Source of the DNA: Desulfarculaceae bacterium
GTDB taxonomy: Bacteria; Desulfobacterota; Desulfarculia; Desulfarculales; Desulfarculaceae
Direction of reading: 5' to 3'
DNA: 64,000 bases
Assembly: GCA_020444545.1 (NCBI GenBank)
Contig: JAHLKT010000001.1
Span: forward strand, 248,001 to 312,000
In this document: in pieces, positions 44,200 through 53,141 of the stretch
Numbering within the stretch: position 1 is the first letter of the stretch
Layout: each line of letters starts with the position of its first letter
Program-made: the position numbers and the translations under genes
Notes under the pieces: model-generated
The model's input: only the letters and a program-made list of their open reading frames with translations
Told to the model about the DNA's origin: nothing
Database searches by the model: none

Positions 44200-45565
44200 G
44201 GCCCGTCACCATCTCCTCGCCCAGGCGCCAAACGTCGCCCGCGCCCATGGTAAGCAATACGTCGCCCTCTCCCAGCAGCTTGCCCAGGCGCTGGGCCGCC
44301 TTTTCCTTGCCGCCCACGTACTCCACCGAGCGGTGGCCGTGGGCCCGGATGGCCTCGGCCATGGCCTCGGCGCTCACCGAGGGGTCCTCGGCCTCGCCGG
44401 CGGCGTAGATGTCCAGCACCAAGAGCTCGTCCGCGCCGTAGAAGGCGGTGGTGAACTCGTCGAACAAATCGCGCGAGCGGCTGTAGCGGTGGGGTTGGAA
44501 GGCCACCACCAGGCGCTTGTCCGGCCAGCACTCGCGGGCCGCGGCCAGGGTGGCCTTGATCTCGCTGGGGTGATGGCCGTAGTCATCCACCACCAGGGTC
44601 CCGCTTGGCGTGGTGCCCTTGGCCTCGAAGCGGCGCCCCACCCCCTCGAACTCGCCCAGGGCGGGCATGGCCTTGGCCAGGTCCACCCCCAGCTCGCGGG
44701 CCACGGCCAGAGCGGCCAGGGCGTTCTGCACGTTGTGGCGGCCGGGCAGGGGCAGGCTCACCCGCCCGGCGGCCTCGCCGCGCAAATAGAGCGCAAAGGA
44801 GCAGCCCAGGCCATCGGGCTTCAGGTCCCGCGCCTGCACGTCGGCCTGGGAGGAGAGCCCGTAGGTAACGGTGCGCTTGTTCACCCGGGGGATGAGCCCG
44901 GCCAGGCGGTTGTCGTCCAGGCACAGGATGGCCGCGCCGTAGAAGGGCACCTTGTTCATGAACTCCACGAAGGCTTCGTCCAGGACATCGTCCGCCCCGT
45001 AATGCTCCATGTGCTCGCGGTCCACGTTGGTGACCACCACCACCACCGGGGTTAGCCGGGTGAAGGAGCCGTCGCTCTCGTCGGCCTCGGCCACCAAAAA
45101 CTCGCCCGAGCCCAGGCGGGCGTTGGAGCCCAGGGCGGCCAGCTTGCCGCCCACCACCACCGTGGGGTCCAGGCCGCCGGCGGCCAGGAGCGTGGCCACC
45201 AGGGAGGTGCAGGTGGTCTTGCCGTGGGCCCCGGCCACCGCGATGCCGTACTTCAGGCGCATCAGCTCGGAGAGCATCTCCGCCCGAGGGATCACCGGGA
45301 TGAGGCGCTCGCGGGCCCCGATCACCTCGGGGTTGTCCTCGTGCACCGCCGAGGAAACCACCACCACGTCGGCCCCTTCCACCTGGTCGCCGTGGTGGCC
45401 CAGGCTGATCTTGGCCCCCAGCTCGGCCAGACGGCGGGTGGTGTCGCTTTCCTTGAGGTCGCTGCCGCTCACCCGGTGGCCCAGGTTGATCAGCACCTCG
45501 GCGATGCCGCTCATGCCGATGCCGCCGATGCCCACGAAATGGATGCGCTGGTGCCGTTGATACAT
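44189..45565 (-). CDS. murC: UDP-N-acetylmuramate-L-alanine ligase MurC
   Basis: 458 aa. The start HFVGIGGIGMSGIAEVL binds the UDP substrate, and AVAGAHGKTTCTSLVATLL is the Mur-ligase ATP loop, with NVDREHMEHYG and FQPHRYSR typical of MurC. It adds the first amino acid (L-Ala). Its ATG overlaps the murG stop by 1 bp. Confidence 0.96.
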   Translation of the reverse strand: MYQRHQRIHFVGIGGIGMSGIAEVLINLGHRVSGSDLKESDTTRRLAELGAKISLGHHGDQVEGADVVVVSSAVHEDNPEVIGARERLIPVIPRAEMLSELMRLKYGIAVAGAHGKTTCTSLVATLLAAGGLDPTVVVGGKLAALGSNARLGSGEFLVAEADESDGSFTRLTPVVVVVTNVDREHMEHYGADDVLDEAFVEFMNKVPFYGAAILCLDDNRLAGLIPRVNKRTVTYGLSSQADVQARDLKPDGLGCSFALYLRGEAAGRVSLPLPGRHNVQNALAALAVARELGVDLAKAMPALGEFEGVGRRFEAKGTTPSGTLVVDDYGHHPSEIKATLAAARECWPDKRLVVAFQPHRYSRSRDLFDEFTTAFYGADELLVLDIYAAGEAEDPSVSAEAMAEAIRAHGHRSVEYVGGKEKAAQRLGKLLGEGDVLLTMGAGDVWRLGEEMVTGHDA

Positions 45566-46662
45566 CAGGCCGCCTCCTCCATGAGCGCCAGGCAGGCCGT
45601 GGCGATGTCCTGGGCCGCGTCGGGCCGGGCCAGCTCGCGGGCCTTGGATTCCATGGCCGCCAGGGCCGAGGGGTCGTCCATGAGCCCGGCGATCTCGCTG
45701 GCGGCGCGTTCGGGGGTCAGTTCGGCGTCGGGGATGAGCCGCGCCGCGCCTTGCTCCACCAGGGCCAGGGCGTTGAGCATCTGGTGATCGCCCGCCGCGA
45801 AGGGGTACGGCACGCAGAGCATGGCCCGGCCGGTGGCCAGCCCCTCGCTCACCGCGCCCGCCCCGGAGCGGCAGAGCACCAGGTGGGCTTGGCCGTAGCA
45901 GCGCCCCACCTCGGGGAAGAAGGGAGCCACCTCGGCGGCCACGCCCGCCTTGGCGTAGGCGTCGCGCACTTCTTCGGCTTGTCTTTCGCCGGTCTGGTGG
46001 ATGAAAAACATGCGCTTGGTGCGCTCTCCCAAAATTTCCAGCGCGCCCATAACGGCGCGGTTCAGGCTGGCCGCGCCCTGGCTGCCCCCGATCACCAGCA
46101 CCGTGAAGCGCTCTCCCGTTGCCGCACGCTCTTGGGCCTCGGCCTGGGCAATGAGCTCGGGGCGCACCGGGTTGCCGGTGAACACCGAGCGCCCGGCCGG
46201 GAAGTGCTTGGCCGCCGCCTCGAAGGCCACGAAGATCTTCTTGGCCGCCTTGCCCAAGACCTGGTTGGTCAGGCCGGGCACCGCGTTTTGTTCCTGCACC
46301 GCCAGGGGCACGCCCTTGAGGCGCGCGGCCAGGCCCAGGGGCAGGGCCGCGTAGCCCCCCACCGCCAGCACCAGGCCTGGCTTGCGCCGGGAGATGAGCC
46401 CCATGGCCCGGAGCACCGAGCCCGGCACCACGGCCAGGGCGGACAGGCGGCTCATGAGCCCCTTGCCCCTGAAGGCCTTGGCGGGCAGCACCTCCTGCTC
46501 GTAGCCCGCCGCGGCCAGGGCCTTGCTCTCCAGGGGCCGCCCGGCGTTCACGAAGGCCAGCTCCAGGCCGGGGCGTTGGGCCAGCATCCGGCCGGCCACG
46601 GCCATGCCCGGGAACAGATGCCCGCCGGTGCCTCCCCCGGCTATGAGCACCGTGGCGCTCAA
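45565..46662 (-). CDS. murG: UDP-GlcNAc transferase MurG
   Basis: About 365 aa. GGGTGGHLFPGMAVA binds the lipid-linked donor side, and GGSQGAASLNRAV and CRSGAGAVSEGLATGRA are the MurG glycosyltransferase motifs. It adds GlcNAc to lipid I, making lipid II. The start is either the TTG at 46662 (GGAGG spaced 5) or the GTG three bases upstream, both within the ftsW stop region. Confidence 0.95.
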   Translation of the reverse strand: MSATVLIAGGGTGGHLFPGMAVAGRMLAQRPGLELAFVNAGRPLESKALAAAGYEQEVLPAKAFRGKGLMSRLSALAVVPGSVLRAMGLISRRKPGLVLAVGGYAALPLGLAARLKGVPLAVQEQNAVPGLTNQVLGKAAKKIFVAFEAAAKHFPAGRSVFTGNPVRPELIAQAEAQERAATGERFTVLVIGGSQGAASLNRAVMGALEILGERTKRMFFIHQTGERQAEEVRDAYAKAGVAAEVAPFFPEVGRCYGQAHLVLCRSGAGAVSEGLATGRAMLCVPYPFAAGDHQMLNALALVEQGAARLIPDAELTPERAASEIAGLMDDPSALAAMESKARELARPDAAQDIATACLALMEEAA

Positions 46663-47801
46663 CACTTCCTCCGGCTTCCCGCGGCCACGCTGAGGAGCAG
46701 GCCCACGCAGGAGAAGTTGACCAACAGCGAGGAGCCGCCGTAGCTGATGAAGGGCATGGTAAGGCCCTTGGTGGGCAGCAGGCCCATCACCACCCCGGCG
46801 TTGATGAACGCCTGCAACCCGATGATCAGGGTGGCGCCCATGGCCAGGTAGGTGCCGAAAAGCTCCCGCGCCTCCAGGGCGATCTTCACGCCCCGCACGA
46901 TGATCAATAGGAACAGGCCCACCACCAGCAGCACGCCCCACAGGCCCAACTCCTCGCCCAGCACGCTGAAGATGAAGTCGGTCTGGGGCTCGGGCAGATA
47001 GAAGAGCTTTTGCTTGCTGGCCCCCAGGCCCACGCCCCACAGCCCGCCCGAACCCAGGGCGTAGAAGCTGTGGATGATCTGGAAGCCCGCGCCGCCCGCG
47101 TCGCTCCAGGGGTCCAGGAAGGCCAGGATGCGCTTGAAGCGCCAGGCGTAGTGGGAAACCATGAACCAGCCCAGGGGGGCGGCCAGGGCCAACAGGCCCA
47201 GGAGGTAGCTGAGCCGCACCCCGGCCACGAAGAGCATCAGGCAGGCCAGGGTGAACAGGATCACGCTCATGCCCAGATCCGGCTCCAGGAGCACCGGCAG
47301 GATGAGCAGCGCGGTGACCCCCAGATGGGGCAGCAGCCCGTGGGACAAGCTCTTGACCTGGTCGCTGTGGCGCGAGAGCGAGTAGGCCAGGTAGATCACC
47401 AGGGCCGGCTTGGCCAGCTCGGCCGGTTGCAGGGAGAAGCCGCCGAACCGGAGCCAGCGCACCGCGCCGCCCGCCTCGTGGCCCACTCCGGGCACCAGCA
47501 CCAGGAACAACAGACCCAGCACCGCGAACAAGATGGGATAGGCCAGGCGCTCCAGACGGCGGTAGTTGAACAAGGCCAGAGCGATCATGATCGCCACGCC
47601 CACGGTCATGTGCAGGCCCTGGGCCTTGAGGAAATAGTGGCCGTCCAGATAGCGCCGCGCGGCCAAGGCGCTGCCGGCGGAGTAGACCATGAGCAGGCCC
47701 ACCCCGGCCAAGGCCAGGGCCGCCAGGAGCACCCAGGGATCGCCCACCCGCGAGACCGGGGCCTCGGGGGCGTTGGAGCCGCTGAGCACGGCCTCACTCA
47801 T
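46659..47801 (-). CDS. ftsW: Peptidoglycan glycosyltransferase FtsW (SEDS)
   Basis: About 380 aa with ~10 transmembrane segments. The SEDS signatures are WLRFGGFSLQPAELAKPALV, PDLGMSVILF and FISYGGSSLLVNF. It polymerises septal glycan strands together with FtsI. Its ATG overlaps the murD stop by 8 bp. Confidence 0.95.
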   Translation of the reverse strand: MSEAVLSGSNAPEAPVSRVGDPWVLLAALALAGVGLLMVYSAGSALAARRYLDGHYFLKAQGLHMTVGVAIMIALALFNYRRLERLAYPILFAVLGLLFLVLVPGVGHEAGGAVRWLRFGGFSLQPAELAKPALVIYLAYSLSRHSDQVKSLSHGLLPHLGVTALLILPVLLEPDLGMSVILFTLACLMLFVAGVRLSYLLGLLALAAPLGWFMVSHYAWRFKRILAFLDPWSDAGGAGFQIIHSFYALGSGGLWGVGLGASKQKLFYLPEPQTDFIFSVLGEELGLWGVLLVVGLFLLIIVRGVKIALEARELFGTYLAMGATLIIGLQAFINAGVVMGLLPTKGLTMPFISYGGSSLLVNFSCVGLLLSVAAGSRRKC

Positions 47802-49137
47802 GGCACACCCCCTTGACCAGGCTCTGGAAGTGGTCGCCCCGCTGGGCATAGCCGGTGTAGGCGTCGAAGCTGGCGCAGCCCGGCGAGAGCAGCACCGCCT
47901 CGCCCGTCTGGGCCCGCTCCAGGGCCAGGCGGAAGGCCGAGGCCAGGTCCGGGGCCACCTCGGCCGGGGCATAGCCCACCACCTGCTGATAGATGCTGGG
48001 CCCGGCCTCGCCGAAGCACACCACCCGCGCGGCCCGGCGGCCCAGCAGGGGCCCCAGCTCGGCGAAGCGGCCTTCCTTGTCCTGGCCGCCCAACAAGAGC
48101 ACCACCCGGCGCTCCATGGCGGCCAAGGCGGCGGCCACCGCGCCCACGTTGGTGCCCTTGCTGTCGTCGAAGAAGATCACCCCGTCGCGCTCGCCCACCC
48201 GCGCCAGGCGGTGGGCCAGCCCCGAGAAGGCGTCCAGGGCCCGCTGCATGGCCTCGAAGTCCGCCCCGCAGGCGGTGGCGGCCAGGCAGGCGGCCAGGGC
48301 GTTGAGCCGGTTGAAGCCGCTGGCCAGGGGGCCTTCGCCCAGGCTCAGGGCGGCTTGCCCCGCCGGGGTCTCCAGGACCAGGGCCTCGCCGTCCAGCCAG
48401 CCGCCGGGGTGGTAAGGCCCCACCGCGCCGTAGCCCCACACATTGGCCGGGGCCAGCTTGCGGCGTTGCCAGGTGGCCTCGTCGTCGGCGCAGAGCACGG
48501 CCACGTCGTCCTCGGCCTGGTTGGAGAGCAAACGGAACTTGCTGGCCGCGTAGGAGTCGAAGTCCGGGTAGCGGTTCAGATGGTCCGGCGAGATGTTGAG
48601 GATCGCCGCCACCCGGGGCCGCATCCGGTCCATGGTGTCGGTCTGGAAGGAGCTTACCTCCACCACCGCCCAGTCGACTTGGTCGCTCTCGGCGGCCATG
48701 TCACACAGGGGGCGGCCCAGGTTGCCGCCCACCAGGGTGCGTAAGCCTGCCTGCTCCAGAATCTCGCCCACCAGGGTGGTGACGGTGCTCTTGCCGTTGG
48801 TGCCGGTGATCATCACCGAGGGGCAACGGGTGAGGCGCCAGCCCAGCTCCAGCTCGCCGATCACCGGGGTGCCGGCCTGCACGGCCTTTTGCACCTCGGG
48901 CAAACGGTGGTCCACCCCCGGGCTGAGCACGATTAGCTCGGCCCAGGCGAAATCCGCCTCCTGGTGGCCGCCCAGGGAAAGCTCGGCCCCGGCCTCGGCC
49001 AGCTCGGGCGCGGTGGCCGGTGAGGGATGGTTGTCAGTGGCCCGCACCAGGGCGCCCTGGCGCAGGCAGAGCAGGGACGCCGCCCTGCCGCTGGCCCCCA
49101 GACCCACCACCAAAACCTTTTTGCCCTTCAGCTCCAC
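47794..49137 (-). CDS. murD: UDP-MurNAc-L-alanine-D-glutamate ligase MurD
   Basis: 447 aa. VLVVGLGASGRAASLL binds UDP-MurNAc, MITGTNGKSTVTTLVGEIL is the ATP loop, and DDSKGTNVGAV and LLSPGCASFD are standard. It adds D-Glu. Spaced 2 bp from mraY. Confidence 0.96.
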   Translation of the reverse strand: MELKGKKVLVVGLGASGRAASLLCLRQGALVRATDNHPSPATAPELAEAGAELSLGGHQEADFAWAELIVLSPGVDHRLPEVQKAVQAGTPVIGELELGWRLTRCPSVMITGTNGKSTVTTLVGEILEQAGLRTLVGGNLGRPLCDMAAESDQVDWAVVEVSSFQTDTMDRMRPRVAAILNISPDHLNRYPDFDSYAASKFRLLSNQAEDDVAVLCADDEATWQRRKLAPANVWGYGAVGPYHPGGWLDGEALVLETPAGQAALSLGEGPLASGFNRLNALAACLAATACGADFEAMQRALDAFSGLAHRLARVGERDGVIFFDDSKGTNVGAVAAALAAMERRVVLLLGGQDKEGRFAELGPLLGRRAARVVCFGEAGPSIYQQVVGYAPAEVAPDLASAFRLALERAQTGEAVLLSPGCASFDAYTGYAQRGDHFQSLVKGVCHE

Positions 49138-49139
49138 GG

Positions 49140-50222
49140 CTACCTCAGCTTCAGGGTGCTGAAAGCCACCAGGGCCAGCAGCACGGCTATGATCCAGAAA
49201 CGCACGATCACCTTGGGCTCGGCCCAGCCCTTGAGCTCGAAGTGATGGTGCAGGGGAGCCATGCGGAAGATGCGCTTGCCGTGGGTCATCTTAAAGAAGC
49301 CCACCTGGAGGATGACACTGATGGTCTCCACCACGAATATGCCGCCCACCAGCACCAGCAATATTTCGTGCTTGGTGCTCACCGCGGTAATGCCCAAGGC
49401 GCCGCCCAGGGCCAGGGACCCGGTGTCGCCCATGAAGACCTGGGCGGGGTAGGTGTTGTACCAAAGGAAGCCCATTACCGCGCCGGCCACCGCGCCGCAG
49501 AACACGGCCAGCTCGCCCGCGCCGGGCACGTAGAGGATCTGCAGATAGCTGGCCGCCTTGAAGTTGCCGGTGAGGTAGCTCAAGACCAGATAGGCCCCGG
49601 CCGCGATCAAGACCGGACCGGCGGCCAGGCCGTCCAGGCCGTCGGTGAGGTTAACCGCGTTGGCCGTGCCCACCAGGATGAACATGGCCAGGGGCACGTA
49701 CCCCCAGCCCAGGTCCGGCACCACGAACTTGAAGAACGGCACGGAGAGCTTGGTGCTGTAGCCGGGGTGCAGGTACAACGCCGTGCCCGCCGCCAAGGCC
49801 ACCAGAGCCAGGGCCAGGAACTTGCTCCGGGCGCTCAGGCCGCCCTCGTTGGCCTTCTTCACCTTCTTTAGATAGTCGTCCGCGAATCCGATCAGGCCGT
49901 AGCATAAGGTCACCCCCAATGCCAGCCAGAGGTAGAAGTTCCCCAGGTCGCCCCACAAGAGCACCGAGACGCCCATGGCGAACAGAATGAGCACCCCGCC
50001 CATGGTGGGAGTGCCCGCCTTGGCCTTGTGGCTTTCGGGCCCCAGCTCCCGGATGTATTGCCCCGCGTGCAGCTCTTGCAGCTTGCGGATCATCCAGGGG
50101 CCCATGACCCAGGCGATGGCCAGGGCGGTCACCGCCGCGTAGATGGTGCGGAAGGTGATGTAGCGGAATACGTTGAAGCCGCCGAAGAGGTCTGCCAGGG
50201 GGTACAGGAGGTGATACAGCAT
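49140..50222 (-). CDS. mraY: Phospho-MurNAc-pentapeptide transferase MraY
   Basis: 360 aa, ten-helix membrane enzyme. [22 protein letters not shown] and [10 protein letters not shown] contain the Asp cluster and Mg-binding residues; PLHHHFEL is the family's late HHH motif. It makes lipid I. The start overlaps the murF stop by 1 bp. Confidence 0.96.
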   Translation of the reverse strand: MLYHLLYPLADLFGGFNVFRYITFRTIYAAVTALAIAWVMGPWMIRKLQELHAGQYIRELGPESHKAKAGTPTMGGVLILFAMGVSVLLWGDLGNFYLWLALGVTLCYGLIGFADDYLKKVKKANEGGLSARSKFLALALVALAAGTALYLHPGYSTKLSVPFFKFVVPDLGWGYVPLAMFILVGTANAVNLTDGLDGLAAGPVLIAAGAYLVLSYLTGNFKAASYLQILYVPGAGELAVFCGAVAGAVMGFLWYNTYPAQVFMGDTGSLALGGALGITAVSTKHEILLVLVGGIFVVETISVILQVGFFKMTHGKRIFRMAPLHHHFELKGWAEPKVIVRFWIIAVLLALVAFSTLKLR

Positions 50223-51616
50223 CAGGCCGCCTCCTCTCCCCGCCCGGACAAGGCCGCCACCACCCGCTCCATGGCCATGGAGCGCGAGCCCTTGACCAGC
50301 ACCAGGTCGTCGTCCTTGAGCAGGCCGGCCATCGAGGCCAGCAGCTCGTCCATGGCCGCGTAGGCCAGGGCCGCGTCCTTGGCCAGGCCGCCCTCGCGGG
50401 CCCCGGCGATAACGTCTTCGGAGCGCTCGCCCACGGCCAGCACCAGGCGGCAGCCCAGCTCGGCGGCCAGGCGTCCGGTCTCGCGGTGCAGGCGGGGGGC
50501 GTACTCGCCCAGCTCCTTCATGTCGCCCAGCACCAGCACCAGGGCGCGGCCTTGGGCCAGGGCGGTGGCCGCGCTCAGGCCGCTGGCCACCGAGGCGGGG
50601 TTGGCGTTGTAGGTGTCGTCCACCACCGCCGGGCCCCCTGCCCCGCCCAGCAGATTCAGGCGGCCGGGCACCGGCGCGAAGCTTTCCAGCCCGGCCCGGA
50701 CCGCCTCGGCCCCCTGCCCCAGGGCGTGGGCCGTGGCTGCCGCGGCCAGGGCGTTCATCACGTTGTGGCGGCCCGGCGCGGCTAGGCGCACCTTGACCTG
50801 CTCCCCGGCCAGGTCCAGAACGAAGCTCTGGGCATTGCCCAGGGAGGTGACGCCCCCGGCGCGCACGTCGGCGGCGCTGTCTATCCCGAAGCTCACCACC
50901 CGGCAGGGCAGGCTGGCCGCGTAGGGCGCCAGGAATGGATCGTCCAGGTTGACCACCGCCGTGGCCGCCGGGCTCAGGCCCTCGAAGAGCTCGCCCTTGG
51001 CGGCCGCGATGGCCTCCAGGGAGCCCAGCATTCCGATGTGGGCCGGGCCCACGTTGGTGATGACCCCGGCCTCGGGCGCGGCGATCTCGGCCAGGCGGGC
51101 GATCTCGCCCGGGGCGTTCATGCCCATCTCCACCACGCAGGCGGTATGGGAGGCATTGAGTTGCAGCAAGGTCAGGGGCAGTCCGATGAGATTGTTGAGG
51201 TTGCCCTTGGTGGCCAATACCTGATGGCGCTGGCCCAGGATGGCGGCCAGCATCTCCTTGGTGCTGGTCTTGCCGTTGGAGCCGGTAATGGCCGCCACCA
51301 GGGCGCTGTGCTCTTGCCGCCAGGCCGAAGCCAGGTCGCCCAAGGCGGCCAGGGTGTCCGGCACCGGGAAGAGGCAGGCGTCGCCTTCGGGCAGGGAGAA
51401 ACCCCGGCGCACCACCGCGCCCGCCGCGCCGCTCTTTAGGGCGGCGGCCACGTAGTCGTGCCCGTCGAAGTTGGGGCCGCTCAGGGCCACGAAGAGCTGG
51501 CCCTGGCCCACGTTGCGCGAGTCGGTGCTCACGCCCGCGAAAGGCGCTTCCGGGCAGGCGGGCGGCAGGGGCGCGCCCACGGCCGAGGCCACGAAGGAGG
51601 CGTCAAGCACTGGCAT
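50222..51616 (-). CDS. murF: UDP-MurNAc-tripeptide-D-alanyl-D-alanine ligase MurF
   Basis: 464 aa. ATP loop [19 protein letters not shown] and [15 protein letters not shown] match MurF, which adds D-Ala-D-Ala. A D-Ala-D-Ala ligase gene, its supplier, is not in this cluster. It starts inside the murE end (14-bp overlap). Confidence 0.95.
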   Translation of the reverse strand: MPVLDASFVASAVGAPLPPACPEAPFAGVSTDSRNVGQGQLFVALSGPNFDGHDYVAAALKSGAAGAVVRRGFSLPEGDACLFPVPDTLAALGDLASAWRQEHSALVAAITGSNGKTSTKEMLAAILGQRHQVLATKGNLNNLIGLPLTLLQLNASHTACVVEMGMNAPGEIARLAEIAAPEAGVITNVGPAHIGMLGSLEAIAAAKGELFEGLSPAATAVVNLDDPFLAPYAASLPCRVVSFGIDSAADVRAGGVTSLGNAQSFVLDLAGEQVKVRLAAPGRHNVMNALAAAATAHALGQGAEAVRAGLESFAPVPGRLNLLGGAGGPAVVDDTYNANPASVASGLSAATALAQGRALVLVLGDMKELGEYAPRLHRETGRLAAELGCRLVLAVGERSEDVIAGAREGGLAKDAALAYAAMDELLASMAGLLKDDDLVLVKGSRSMAMERVVAALSGRGEEAA

Positions 51617-53141
51617 GGCCCGCCTCCCTTCCCGCGCCCAAGGCCCGCGCGGCCTGCTCGCGGTCGTCGAAGTGCCGCCGCTCGCTGCCCACGATCTGAT
51701 AGTCCTCGTGCCCCTTGCCCGCGATGAGCACCACGTCCTCCGGCCCGGCCGCGTCTATGGCCAGCTCGATGGCCTCTGCCCGGTCGGGCGAGCGCACATA
51801 GGCCGGACCCTTGGCGGCCGGGTCGCCGGTCTTTTGGGCCCCGGCCGCGATGAGGCCGGGCTCCACCATGGCCATGATGGCCAGGGGGTCCTCGGAGCGG
51901 GGGTTGTCGCTGGTGAGGACCGCCAGGTCCGCGCCCGCGCCCACGGCCTGGCCCATGAGGGGCCGCTTGCCCTGGTCGCGGTCGCCGCCCGCCCCGAACA
52001 CGCAGATCAGCCGGCCGGGGGTCAGGGGCCGGAGCGCCTCCAGCACGGTGGCCAAGGCGCGGTCACTGTGGGCGTAATCCACCAGCACGGTGGGGCCGCC
52101 TTCCGGCCCGGCCACCCGCTCCAAACGGCCCGGCACCCCGGGCAGCGAGGCGATGGCCTGCTTGATCTCCCGGGGCTCGAAGTCCAGGGCCAGGCCCACC
52201 GTGGCGGCGGCCAGGGCGTTGAGCAGGTTGAAGCCGCCCACCAGGGGGGTGCTCAGCTCGAAGGCTCCGGTGGGGGTCTGCACGGTGCAGCGCCCGCCGC
52301 TCAGGTCGAACTGGGGCTCCACCCCGCGCACCCGGGCCTGGGGGCCGAAGCCGTAGCTCAGGGTGCGCAGATGATCCCCGGCCACGGCGGCGGCCAGGTT
52401 GACCCCCTTGGGGTCATCGGCGCAGATCACCGCCGCCGGGTCCTTGCCCGCCCGCCGGGACTTGGGCAGCAGGTCGTCGAACAGGCGGCGCTTGGCCAGG
52501 AAGTAGGAGTCCATGTCGCCGTGATAGTCCAGGTGGTCCCGCGACAGGTTGGTGAACACCCCCACGTCGAACAGGCTGCCCGCCACCCGATCCTGCTCCA
52601 GGGCGTGACTGGAAACCTCCATGGCCGCGCCCTTGACCCCGGCGGCGCGCATGGCGGCCAGGGTGGCCTGCAAATCCACCGACTCGGGGGTGGTCATGGC
52701 CGAGGGCCAGGCGTGGCCCGCGAAGCGCGTTTCCACGGTGCCCAGGAGCCCGGCCGGGCCGCGCAGGGCCAAGAGCGCCTCCACCAGATAGCTCACTGTG
52801 GTCTTGCCGTTGGTGCCGGTGATGCCCACCAGGCACATGCCCCGGCTGGGGGTGCGGAAAAACTCGTTGGCCAGGGCGGCCAGGGCCGGGCGCGCGGCGG
52901 GCACCACGATCTGGGGCAGCTCGGCCTCCACCGAGCGCTCCACCAAGGCGGCCACTGCGCCGCCGGCGGCGGCCATCTTCACGTAGGCGTGGCCATCGGC
53001 CTTTACCCCGGGCAGGGCCGCGAAGACGAAGCCCGGCTCCACCCGGCGCGAATCGTAGGCCAGGCCCTTGACCTCGGCATCGGGCAGCGCGCCGCGCACT
53101 TCGCTGGGCTGCAAGGCTCTGAGCAGGCGCTCCAGCTTCAT
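51603..53141 (-). CDS. murE: UDP-MurNAc-dipeptide-diaminopimelate ligase MurE
   Basis: 512 aa from MKLERLLRALQ. The ATP loop is VGITGTNGKTTVSYLVEALL; DNPR in LTSDNPRSEDP is the signature of meso-DAP-specific MurE, indicating a Gram-negative-type peptide. The start overlaps the ftsI stop by 1 bp. Confidence 0.96.
   Translation of the reverse strand: MKLERLLRALQPSEVRGALPDAEVKGLAYDSRRVEPGFVFAALPGVKADGHAYVKMAAAGGAVAALVERSVEAELPQIVVPAARPALAALANEFFRTPSRGMCLVGITGTNGKTTVSYLVEALLALRGPAGLLGTVETRFAGHAWPSAMTTPESVDLQATLAAMRAAGVKGAAMEVSSHALEQDRVAGSLFDVGVFTNLSRDHLDYHGDMDSYFLAKRRLFDDLLPKSRRAGKDPAAVICADDPKGVNLAAAVAGDHLRTLSYGFGPQARVRGVEPQFDLSGGRCTVQTPTGAFELSTPLVGGFNLLNALAAATVGLALDFEPREIKQAIASLPGVPGRLERVAGPEGGPTVLVDYAHSDRALATVLEALRPLTPGRLICVFGAGGDRDQGKRPLMGQAVGAGADLAVLTSDNPRSEDPLAIMAMVEPGLIAAGAQKTGDPAAKGPAYVRSPDRAEAIELAIDAAGPEDVVLIAGKGHEDYQIVGSERRHFDDREQAARALGAGREAGHASA

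Noticed and set aside
41281-44253. 990-codon open frame on the plus strand
   Set aside because: It is antisense to ftsA, ftsQ and murB. Its translation is Gly/Ala/His/Arg-rich without family features, as expected of GC-rich antisense frames.
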